DNA of 5,391 nucleotides. Origin: Prolixibacteraceae bacterium (GTDB lineage Bacteria > Bacteroidota > Bacteroidia > Bacteroidales > Prolixibacteraceae). Below the pieces are notes generated by a model, which saw only the letters and a program-made list of their open reading frames with translations, ran no database searches and was not told where the DNA came from. The position numbers and the translations under genes were made by a program. Shown here piece after piece: positions 1 through 5,391 of the stretch. The stretch is taken from assembly GCA_016788685.1 (NCBI GenBank), contig JAEUSS010000168.1, positions 1 through 5,391 on the forward strand, given 5' to 3'. The number at the start of each line of letters is the position of its first letter. The first letter of the stretch is position 1.

Positions 1-1059
1 ATGGGCATCACTCAGCCCGGAATGACTATTGTTTGCGGCGACAGCCACACTTCAACGCACGGCGCTTTCGGTGCAATTGCTTTCGGAATCGGAACCAGCG
101 AAGTGGAAATGGTGTTTGCCAGCCAGTGTATCATGCAGCCAAAGCCAAAGAAAATGCGCATCACCGTAAACGGAACTTTGAGCAAAGGCGTAACTGCAAA
201 AGACATTGCACTGTATGTGATTTCCAAAATCTCGACGAGCGGTGGAACCGGCCATTTTATCGAGTATGCCGGATCGGCTATTACCAGCCTGAGCATGGAA
301 GCCCGTATGACCTTGTGCAACCTGAGTATCGAATCGGGTGCGCGCGGCGGGATGATTGCTCCCGACGAAACTACGATTGAGTATGTGAAAGGCCGTCAAT
401 TCGCGCCTAAAGGCGAGGAGTGGGACAAAGCGGTTGCTTACTGGAAAACATTAAAGAGCGATGCAGGCGCTAAATTCGATACAGAACTGGTGTATGATGC
501 TGCCGATATTGAACCAATGATTACTTACGGAACCAATCCGGGAATGGGAATCGGCGTTTCAAAATCAATACCAACCAGCGAAGGCTTAACCGGAACTGAT
601 AAACTGACTTACGAAAAAGCGCTGAAATACATGGGCTATAACGAAGGCGAAAAAATGATCGGTAAATCAATCGACTATGTTTTTGTTGGAAGCTGTACCA
701 ATGGCCGCATCGAAGACTTCCGTGCTTTTGCCGGTTTCGTGAAAGGCAAGAAAAAGGCCGACAACGTAACTGCATGGATTGTTCCCGGATCACAGGCTGT
801 TGAAAAGCAAATTCGTGCCGAAGGTTTGGTTGAAATTCTGGAAGCTGCCGGTTTCGAACTGCGCCAGCCCGGATGTTCAGCTTGTTTGGCGATGAACGAC
901 GACAAAATTCCGGAAGGAAAGTATTCCGTATCCACTTCGAACCGCAACTTCGAAGGCCGTCAGGGCCCGGGAGCCCGCACGCTGCTCGCCAGCCCGCTCA
1001 CTGCAGCCGCTGCTGCGGTTACAGGTGTAATTACTGATCCGCGCGAATTTTTGGATTAA
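1..1059 (+). CDS. leuC: 3-isopropylmalate dehydratase (isomerase) large subunit, 5'-truncated by window edge
   Basis: Large subunit of the aconitase-family isomerase that, with LeuD, converts 2-isopropylmalate to 3-isopropylmalate in the cytoplasm. It probably also converts citramalate through citraconate to 3-methylmalate. The 352 visible residues align with LeuC from the conserved [18 protein letters not shown] block (residues 12-29) to the C-terminus. The three [4Fe-4S] ligands are present: Cys232 in VGSCTN and Cys292/Cys295 in GCSAC. The substrate-binding [12 protein letters not shown] block is at about 313-324. The same cysteines in E. coli LeuC are, from memory, at 347, 407 and 410, so about 115 N-terminal residues lie before the window. 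The ATG at position 1 is therefore an internal methionine, not the start. The reading frame is intact to the TAA. The gene is followed not by a short gap to leuD but by a 234-base spacer full of hairpins. Confidence 0.96.
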   Translation: MGITQPGMTIVCGDSHTSTHGAFGAIAFGIGTSEVEMVFASQCIMQPKPKKMRITVNGTLSKGVTAKDIALYVISKISTSGGTGHFIEYAGSAITSLSMEARMTLCNLSIESGARGGMIAPDETTIEYVKGRQFAPKGEEWDKAVAYWKTLKSDAGAKFDTELVYDAADIEPMITYGTNPGMGIGVSKSIPTSEGLTGTDKLTYEKALKYMGYNEGEKMIGKSIDYVFVGSCTNGRIEDFRAFAGFVKGKKKADNVTAWIVPGSQAVEKQIRAEGLVEILEAAGFELRQPGCSACLAMNDDKIPEGKYSVSTSNRNFEGRQGPGARTLLASPLTAAAAAVTGVITDPREFLD

Positions 1060-1068
1060 GGAATAATT

Positions 1069-1243
1069 CAACCCCTTCAGGGTTGTTAATTTGTTGTGCC
1101 CGTAATCCGTGGGCCACACCCACGGCTATATAGATTGAACCCTTTCAGGGTTTTGAAAAAGTCCGAAGGACTTGAATTTGAATAACCACCGGTTTCACCG
1201 GTGGATGAACATGACAAAGACTTTAGAACTCCGAAGCGGGTTC
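1069..1243. repeat. Array of six small hairpins between leuC and leuD (REP-like, Bacteroidota type)
   Basis: Six palindromes follow one another. (1) CAACCC/GGGTTG, 1069-1074 with 1080-1085. (2) CCGTGGG/CCCACGG, 1107-1113 with 1119-1125. (3) AACCCT/AGGGTT, 1138-1143 with 1147-1152. (4) AAGTCC/GGACTT, 1159-1164 with 1168-1173. (5) CCACCGG/CCGGTGG, 1186-1192 with 1198-1204. (6) GAACTC/GGGTTC, 1226-1231 with 1238-1243, with one G-T pair. The first five are perfect with 3-5 base loops. Hairpins 1, 3 and 6 look like versions of one module, and 2 and 5 of another; 6 appears inverted relative to 1 and 3. Such alternating modules are familiar between genes in Bacteroidota and resemble REP elements moved by IS200-like (RAYT) transposases, but no such gene is present here. 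The rest of the spacer (1244-1293) is AT-rich with no recognisable gene. Transcript processing or stability effects are inference only. Confidence 0.75.
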
Positions 1244-1280
1244 AATATCTTGAATGTCAGTTTAAGTCGATAACATATCT

Positions 1281-1293
1281 TAAAAGTATTAAA
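1281..1293 (+). promoter_or_regulatory. A-rich translation leader of leuD
   Basis: The 13 bases before the ATG at 1294 are almost only A and T and contain no Shine-Dalgarno-like GGAGG, as is usual in Bacteroidota. The same kind of leader precedes leuB (4432-4451). This supports 1294 as the leuD start over the in-frame GTG at 1201, which lies inside the last arm of a hairpin in the repeat array. Confidence 0.4.
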
Positions 1294-1881
1294 ATGTCTT
1301 ACGATAAATTCACAACATTAACATCGCCGGCAGTTCCGCTGCCCATCGAAAATGTAGACACCGACCAGATTATTCCGGCTCGCTTCCTGAAAGCGGTCGA
1401 ACGCAAAGGGTTTGGCGATAACCTTTTCCGCGACTGGCGGTACGACAAAAGCAATCAGCCTATTGCCGATTTTCCGCTGAATCAGGCAAAATATTCAGGC
1501 AAAATATTGGTTGGTGGTAAAAACTTCGGAAGTGGTTCGAGCCGCGAGCACGCTGCATGGGCCATCTACGATTACGGTTTCCGTTGCGTAGTTTCGAGCT
1601 TTTTTGCCGATATCTTCCAGGGCAATGCCTTAAATAATGGCATTCTTCCGGTAGTTGTGTCGCCTGAATTTCTGGAAAAAATATTTGCAGCTATTGAAGC
1701 CAATAATAATGCGCAGTTCGAAGTTGATCTGGAAAACCAAAAGTTTACCATACTGGCAACAGGCGAGTCAACAGGTTTCACAATAAACCCCTACAAAAAG
1801 CATTGCCTGGCCAACGGGTTGGATGATATCGATTATCTGGTCAGTATGAAGGAAGAAATTGCCGCTTTTGAAAATAAATAA
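1294..1881 (+). CDS. leuD: 3-isopropylmalate dehydratase (isomerase) small subunit
   Basis: Small 'swivel' subunit that partners LeuC in isomerising 2-isopropylmalate (and probably citramalate). The 195 residues match the usual length of about 200. Family landmarks are the [13 protein letters not shown] segment (about 20-32), the [14 protein letters not shown] substrate-loop motif (about 78-91), [13 protein letters not shown] (about 104-116), and a C-terminal [11 protein letters not shown] block (about 169-179). The frame stays open upstream to a GTG at 1201, but those 31 extra codons are translated repeat sequence with no LeuD similarity. The ATG at 1294, preceded by an A-rich leader, fits the family N-terminus (a short run before the [16 protein letters not shown] region). 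Expected to be co-transcribed with leuC despite the long spacer, because the products form one enzyme. Confidence 0.96.
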   Translation: MSYDKFTTLTSPAVPLPIENVDTDQIIPARFLKAVERKGFGDNLFRDWRYDKSNQPIADFPLNQAKYSGKILVGGKNFGSGSSREHAAWAIYDYGFRCVVSSFFADIFQGNALNNGILPVVVSPEFLEKIFAAIEANNNAQFEVDLENQKFTILATGESTGFTINPYKKHCLANGLDDIDYLVSMKEEIAAFENK

Positions 1882-2034
1882 AATACGAAAAGGCACTAAG
1901 ATTTAAGAGAAGACCGGTAAGATTGTAAATGGATGTTTTTTACGATGAGGGGTTAGTCTTTCAGCGAACTAAGAAATGAACTGTTTGTGGTTTTTCTTTG
2001 TGTCTTTTTGACTTAGTGTTTAAAACGAAATATC
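1882..2034. repeat. Non-coding spacer bounded by inverted CACTAAG/CTTAGTG ends
   Basis: The spacer between leuD and the synthase gene holds no credible ORF. Near its edges are a perfect 7-base inverted pair, CACTAAG at 1894-1900 and CTTAGTG at 2012-2018. The right side carries the pyrimidine-rich run CTTTGTGTCTTTTT (1996-2009), which resembles a repeat common between genes in Bacteroidota and other environmental bacteria. A weak internal pair TTAGT/ACTAA (1953-1957 with 1968-1972) is also present. The seven-base ends alone could be chance. The resemblance to the genus-wide CACTAAG/CTTTGTGTCTTTGTG repeat is from general memory, not a search. No convincing Bacteroidota promoter (TTTG near -33 and TAnnTTTG near -7) was found. 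Confidence 0.45.
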
Positions 2035-3573
2035 ATGACGGGAAAAGTTGTTGAAGTAAAGGATCAGATGCTCAGTATCATGGATACCACGCTGAGGGAT
2101 GGCGAACAGACTTCGGGCGTGTCGTTTACTGACATGGAAAAACTGAGCGTTGCCCGGATTTTGCTTGAAGATGTAAAGGTTGACCGCATTGAGATTGCAT
2201 CGGCCCGTGTCTCGGATGGCGAATTCCTTGCAGCTAAGCGTGTCATGGAATGGGCAAGGGAAAAAGCTTATCTCCCGAGAATAGAAGTGTTGGGCTTTGT
2301 CGACGGAAAGATCTCGCTTGATTGGATCAATTCGGTTGGCGGAAAGGTGCTGAACCTGCTTTGCAAAGGGTCGTACAAGCATGTCACCCAGCAACTCCGG
2401 AAAACTCCGGAACAGCACATCGACGACATCAAAAAGTCGGTTGCATACGCCGAAGAACTGGGAATACGGGTGAATGTTTACCTCGAAGACTGGTCGAACG
2501 GAATGCGTAACTCGAAAGACTACGTTCATTTCATGATTTCAGAATTGCAGAAACTAAACATCGACCGCATTATGTTGCCCGATACACTGGGTATTCTTGA
2601 TCCGGATGAAACCTATGAATTCTGCCGCGAAATGATTGAAACCTATCCGGAGGCAAAGTTTGATTTTCATGCCCACAACGATTATGATCTGGCCATCGCG
2701 AATGTGTTTCATGCCATCAAAGCCGGGATCCGTTGCGTGCACACTACCGTAAATGGTTTGGGAGAACGGGCCGGCAATGCGCCGCTGTCGAGTGTGATTG
2801 CCACCGTGAAAGACCACCTGGCAATGCAAACCCGCGTAAACGAAACCATGCTCAACAAAATCTCGAAGCTGGTGGAGTCGTTCTCCGGAATCCGCATCCC
2901 GACCAACAAACCGCTGATCGGCGAATTTGTGTTTACCCAATGCAGCGGTATTCATGCCGATGGTGACAGCAAAAATAACCTGTATTTTAATGATTTGCTC
3001 CCCGAACGGTTTGGGCGGACCCGTGTTTACGCGCTGGGCAAAACTTCAGGAAAGGCAAACATCAAAAATAATCTGGAAGAACTGGGTATTGAACTCGATC
3101 CGGCATCGCTGAAGCTGGTTACCGACCGTATTATTGAATTGGGCGACCACAAAGAAACGGTGACCATCGAAGATTTACCATACATTGTAGCTGACGTATT
3201 GAATTACGAAGATCAGGCGCCGGCCATCCGGCTGGTAAATTATTCACTTTCTCATGCCATGGGGCTTCGTCCTTCGGCAACAGTGAGTTTTATGGTGAAA
3301 GATAAAAAGTACGAAGCCAATGCCTCGGGCGATGGTCAGTACGATGCATTTATGAACGCTGTTCAGTCGGTTTACGAAGAGTTGGGAAAACCATTTCCGA
3401 AGTTGCTCGACTATTCGGTGACTATTCCTCCGGGTGGAAAAACAGATGCTTTGGTTGAAACGGTTATTCTCTGGAAACTCGGCCGTGAGTTTAAGACCCG
3501 CGGTTTGGATTCAGACCAGACTGCCGCGGCCATCAAAGCGACCATGCGTATGCTGAATATGATTGAAAAATAA
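2035..3573 (+). CDS. cimA: (R)-citramalate synthase, Leptospira CimA type (likely mis-annotated as 2-isopropylmalate synthase)
   Basis: DRE-TIM acyltransferase predicted to condense pyruvate with acetyl-CoA to (R)-citramalate, the first step of the threonine-independent route to isoleucine. The TIM barrel starts with DTTLRDGEQTSGVSF (17-31, catalytic Arg21, metal ligand Asp22). It continues with YLEDWSNG (149-156, Glu151), FHAHND (211-216, metal ligands His212/His214) and NGLGERAGN (240-248). A linker region (about 300-390, including HADGD and LGKTSGK) follows, then a C-terminal LeuA-type allosteric domain (about 395-512). Similarity to Leptospira CimA, recalled from memory, runs over the whole 512 residues (Leptospira 516). 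The pyruvate-pocket residues Leu81/Leu104/Tyr144 of that enzyme correspond to Leu86/Leu109/Tyr149. Isoleucine-pocket residues are mostly kept: Tyr436, Asp437, Leu457, Tyr460, Ile464, Val474, Gln495. The leu genes on both sides supply the next steps. A 2-isopropylmalate synthase remains the alternative. Confidence 0.85.
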   Translation: MTGKVVEVKDQMLSIMDTTLRDGEQTSGVSFTDMEKLSVARILLEDVKVDRIEIASARVSDGEFLAAKRVMEWAREKAYLPRIEVLGFVDGKISLDWINSVGGKVLNLLCKGSYKHVTQQLRKTPEQHIDDIKKSVAYAEELGIRVNVYLEDWSNGMRNSKDYVHFMISELQKLNIDRIMLPDTLGILDPDETYEFCREMIETYPEAKFDFHAHNDYDLAIANVFHAIKAGIRCVHTTVNGLGERAGNAPLSSVIATVKDHLAMQTRVNETMLNKISKLVESFSGIRIPTNKPLIGEFVFTQCSGIHADGDSKNNLYFNDLLPERFGRTRVYALGKTSGKANIKNNLEELGIELDPASLKLVTDRIIELGDHKETVTIEDLPYIVADVLNYEDQAPAIRLVNYSLSHAMGLRPSATVSFMVKDKKYEANASGDGQYDAFMNAVQSVYEELGKPFPKLLDYSVTIPPGGKTDALVETVILWKLGREFKTRGLDSDQTAAAIKATMRMLNMIEK

Positions 3574-3605
3574 ATCAGCTTCATTTATTATTGTACGATT
3601 TGCAA

Positions 3606-4319
3606 ATGACGATTTCTAAATCTTCGCCGGAAACCATTCGCCGGAATTTCGATCAGCAGGTGGAACGGTTTTCGAACATCGACACCGGACAGACCACGGC
3701 CATTGATTCGCCGTTGTGCATGGAGTTAGTTGCGCGGTCGGCTCAATTGCTGAATCCGGAAGCGAAATGCATCATGGATTTAGGTTGCGGCGGCGGAAAC
3801 TACGCGGTGAAAGTAACCTCTTTACTTCCGGAGGTGAATTGCACTTTGGTGGATATCAGCGCCAATATGCTTGAAAGGGCTGTGGAGCGCGTCCGCGCAA
3901 TTACTTCAGGAAGAGTTACAGCATTGCATGGCGATTACCGCGAACTCAGTTTGGGCGAAAATCAGTTTGATGTGATTACTGCCGGAACAACATTGCACCA
4001 CTTGCGGGAAAACGAAGAATGGGAGCTGGTTTTCAGGAAAGTTTATGAAGCACTGAAACCCGGCGGGACCTTCTGGATCAATGATATTGTAACCGGCGAA
4101 ACCGACGGAATGACCCAAATGATGCTTGACGGCTGGGTGAGTATTTTGCAAAAGCAGGTTTCTCCCGATGAAGTTGACATGTACCTGGGGCGCTATGAAT
4201 CGGAAGATACACCGCGTACCTTGTCATATCAGCTTGATTTGATGAAACAAACTGGCTTTAAAGAAACTTTTGTTTTGCATAAACATTTTAATTTTGCAGC
4301 CTTTGGCGCGAGAAAATAA
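3606..4319 (+). CDS. Class I SAM-dependent methyltransferase, substrate unknown
   Basis: A 237-residue protein with a Rossmann-type methyltransferase core. Motif I is IMDLGCGGGNY (56-66); the acidic residue that usually holds the ribose of SAM is Asp83 in LVDISANML. HGDYREL follows at 108-114, then FDVITAGTTLHHL (121-133) and the post-core LKPGGTFWINDI (150-161). There is no signal peptide or membrane segment. The C-terminal GFKETFVLHKHFNFAAFGARK stretch and the general layout recall CmoA-like and Tam-like small-molecule methyltransferases, but the specific substrate residues are not recognised. The frame is open from a TTG at 3591; the ATG at 3606 is preferred as the first ordinary start and gives a 32-base gap after the synthase, so the two are very likely co-transcribed. 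A methyltransferase is not part of the known leucine or isoleucine pathway. Its role here is open. Confidence 0.85.
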   Translation: MTISKSSPETIRRNFDQQVERFSNIDTGQTTAIDSPLCMELVARSAQLLNPEAKCIMDLGCGGGNYAVKVTSLLPEVNCTLVDISANMLERAVERVRAITSGRVTALHGDYRELSLGENQFDVITAGTTLHHLRENEEWELVFRKVYEALKPGGTFWINDIVTGETDGMTQMMLDGWVSILQKQVSPDEVDMYLGRYESEDTPRTLSYQLDLMKQTGFKETFVLHKHFNFAAFGARK

Positions 4320-4330
4320 ATATGAACCAG

Positions 4331-4420
4331 TGTCCGTTGGCTAAAGCCAAACGGCAAAGGATAGATATCTAATCATTGAAGAGCTGATTATCCTTTGCCG
4401 GCACATTTATGTGACGGACA
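4331..4420. repeat. Cloverleaf-like palindromic element upstream of leuB
   Basis: A 90-base, nearly fully self-complementary unit. The outer arms TGTCCGT (4331-4337) and ACGGACA (4414-4420) pair over 7 bases. A 12-base perfect stem, CGGCAAAGGATA (4352-4363) with TATCCTTTGCCG (4389-4400), forms the middle. Between them sit two side hairpins: TTGGC-TAAA-GCCAA (4337-4350) and CACA-TTTA-TGTG (4402-4413), with complementary loops. Inside the long stem, AATCA/TGATT (4371-4375 with 4385-4389) could form a competing small hairpin. The order suggests a mobile palindromic repeat (REP- or MITE-like) rather than a terminator: no T-run follows it. The remainder of the spacer (4421-4451) is an AT-rich leader to leuB. 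It may also fold in the mRNA and affect leuB expression, which is inference. Confidence 0.7.
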
Positions 4421-4451
4421 TAAAATGTTGGGAATAAATAAATCCAAAAAT

Positions 4452-5391
4452 ATGAAGTTAAAATTAGCTGTTCTTCCCGGCGACGGGATCGGCCCTGAAA
4501 TCATCGATCAGGCCATGAAAGTAGTGAAGGCTGTTGCCGCTAAATTCAACCACGAACTCGAATACGAATATGCGCTGACCGGCGCCTGCGCCATTGATCA
4601 GTTGGGCGCTCCTTATCCGGATGAAACGCACGAATTGTGCATGAAATCGGACGCTGTTTTATTCGGCGCCATTGGCGACCCGAAATACGACAACAACCCG
4701 AAAGCAACGGTTCGTCCGGAGCAAGGTTTGCTGCTGATGCGCAAAAAGCTCGGTTTGTATGCCAACATTCGCCCGGTGGTTACTTTCCCGTCATTGCTGC
4801 ACAAATCACCGCTTCGCCGCGAGTTGGTTGAAGGAGCCGATTTTGTGGCTATTCGCGAATTAACCGGCGGAATCTACTTTGGCGAAAAAGGTCGGAAAGA
4901 CGATGGCAACACCGCGTACGACGTTTGTGTTTACACCCGTCCGGAGGTAGAACGCATCCTGAAATTGGGTTACGAGTATGCTATGAAACGCAACAAAAAA
5001 CTGACGGTGGTTGACAAAGCCAACGTGCTGGAAAGTTCACGTTTGTGGCGGGAAATTGCCCAGGAAATGGCTCCATCGTATCCTGAAGTGACGACAGAGT
5101 ATATGTTTGTTGACAATGCTGCCATGCAGATTATCCAGTGGCCGAAAAACTTCGACGTGATGGTTACCGAAAACATGTTCGGCGATATTCTGACTGACGA
5201 AGCTTCGGTAATTACCGGATCATTAGGATTGTCACCATCGGCATCAATCGGAATTCACACGTCGGTGTTCGAACCTATCCACGGTTCGTATCCGCAGGCT
5301 GCAGGTAAAAACATCGCCAACCCGGTTGCCACCATTTTGTCGGCTGCCATGATGTTCGAATACGCATTTAACCTGATGGACGAAGGCGCCG
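4452..5391 (+). CDS. leuB: 3-isopropylmalate dehydrogenase, 3'-truncated by window edge
   Basis: NAD-dependent oxidative decarboxylase acting on 3-isopropylmalate in leucine synthesis and, in organisms using citramalate, on 3-methylmalate to give 2-oxobutyrate. It works in the cytoplasm, usually as a homodimer. The 313 visible residues begin with [11 protein letters not shown] (7-17). Substrate-binding arginines are visible in LLLMR (Arg97), NIRP (Arg107) and AIREL (Arg135). The catalytic Tyr142 is in GGIYFGE and Lys189 in [16 protein letters not shown]. The metal-binding aspartates are Asp221 in MFVDNAAMQ and Asp245/Asp249 in the signature [12 protein letters not shown] (241-252). The nucleotide-binding segment EPIHGS...AGKNIANP is at 274-291. 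The family is about 350-360 residues, so roughly 40 C-terminal residues lie beyond the window. The ATG at 4452 follows an A-rich leader and gives the usual N-terminus. Confidence 0.96.
   Translation, partial: MKLKLAVLPGDGIGPEIIDQAMKVVKAVAAKFNHELEYEYALTGACAIDQLGAPYPDETHELCMKSDAVLFGAIGDPKYDNNPKATVRPEQGLLLMRKKLGLYANIRPVVTFPSLLHKSPLRRELVEGADFVAIRELTGGIYFGEKGRKDDGNTAYDVCVYTRPEVERILKLGYEYAMKRNKKLTVVDKANVLESSRLWREIAQEMAPSYPEVTTEYMFVDNAAMQIIQWPKNFDVMVTENMFGDILTDEASVITGSLGLSPSASIGIHTSVFEPIHGSYPQAAGKNIANPVATILSAAMMFEYAFNLMDEGA

Noticed and set aside
1..3. ATG at the first base as the leuC start
   Set aside because: Alignment of the iron-sulfur cysteines places this residue about 115 residues into LeuC; it is an internal methionine.
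1138..1154. AACCCT/AGGGTT hairpin followed by TTTT as an intrinsic terminator after leuC
   Set aside because: The stem is only 6 bases and the T-run short, it is one of a series of similar hairpins, and termination here would separate leuC from leuD.
2020..2529. 169-codon open frame on the - strand over the 5' part of the synthase gene
   Set aside because: It lies antisense to a well-supported gene, shows no recognisable domain, and is a by-product of the codon pattern on the + strand.
2554..2955. 133-codon open frame on the - strand inside the synthase gene
   Set aside because: It is antisense to the catalytic barrel with conserved motifs on the + strand and has no family resemblance of its own.
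3594..3602. TACGATTTG as a Bacteroidota -7 promoter box before the methyltransferase
   Set aside because: The spacing differs from TAnnTTTG, it ends only 3 bases before the ATG, and no TTTG box is at the right distance.
4322..4372. 16-codon ORF after the methyltransferase as a possible leader peptide for attenuation of leuB
   Set aside because: It has one Leu and two separated Ile codons, no run of regulatory codons, and is simply translated repeat sequence; no terminator T-run follows the palindrome.
4331..4420. Cloverleaf as a tRNA gene
   Set aside because: No TTCGA-type T-loop, no anticodon arm of normal size and no acceptor stem of tRNA type; the 12-base central stem is too long.

Overview
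The window is a stretch of a branched-chain amino acid biosynthesis operon, all genes on the + strand, in the order leuC (5' end cut by the window) - leuD - cimA-like synthase - class I SAM methyltransferase - leuB (3' end cut by the window). The organism is most likely a member of the Bacteroidota. Evidence: A-rich leaders without a Shine-Dalgarno sequence before the ATGs, moderate GC, and intergenic palindromic repeats of a type familiar from Bacteroidota genomes (alternating AACCC...GGGTT and CCGTGGG...CCCACGG hairpins). A finer placement (for example Marinilabiliales/Prolixibacteraceae) is only a guess.

Layout. Positions 1-1059 carry about the last three quarters of leuC. Positions 1060-1293 form a long spacer filled by six consecutive small hairpins. 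leuD runs 1294-1881. Positions 1882-2034 are a non-coding spacer bounded by an inverted CACTAAG/CTTAGTG pair. A 512-residue DRE-TIM acyltransferase runs 2035-3573. After a tight 32-base gap comes a 237-residue methyltransferase (3606-4319). Positions 4320-4451 contain a compact, almost fully self-complementary cloverleaf-like palindrome. leuB starts at 4452 and runs off the window.

How the genes work together. The synthase would usually be annotated as 2-isopropylmalate synthase, but along its length it resembles Leptospira-type (R)-citramalate synthase. It keeps the residues I recall as defining the pyruvate pocket of that enzyme (Leu86, Leu109, Tyr149 here) and most of the isoleucine-binding pocket. 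If so, the window encodes every enzyme of the pyruvate route to 2-oxobutyrate: CimA makes citramalate, LeuCD isomerises it through citraconate to 3-methylmalate, and LeuB oxidises and decarboxylates that to 2-oxobutyrate for isoleucine. The same LeuCD and LeuB serve leucine synthesis. A true leuA is not in the window and may lie upstream.

The items most worth a second look are the methyltransferase of unknown substrate inside the operon, the cloverleaf palindrome just upstream of leuB, the hairpin array between leuC and leuD, and the fact that three of the four gene junctions each hold a different palindromic non-coding element. No tRNA, rRNA, CRISPR array, transposase gene or convincing promoter or terminator was found.
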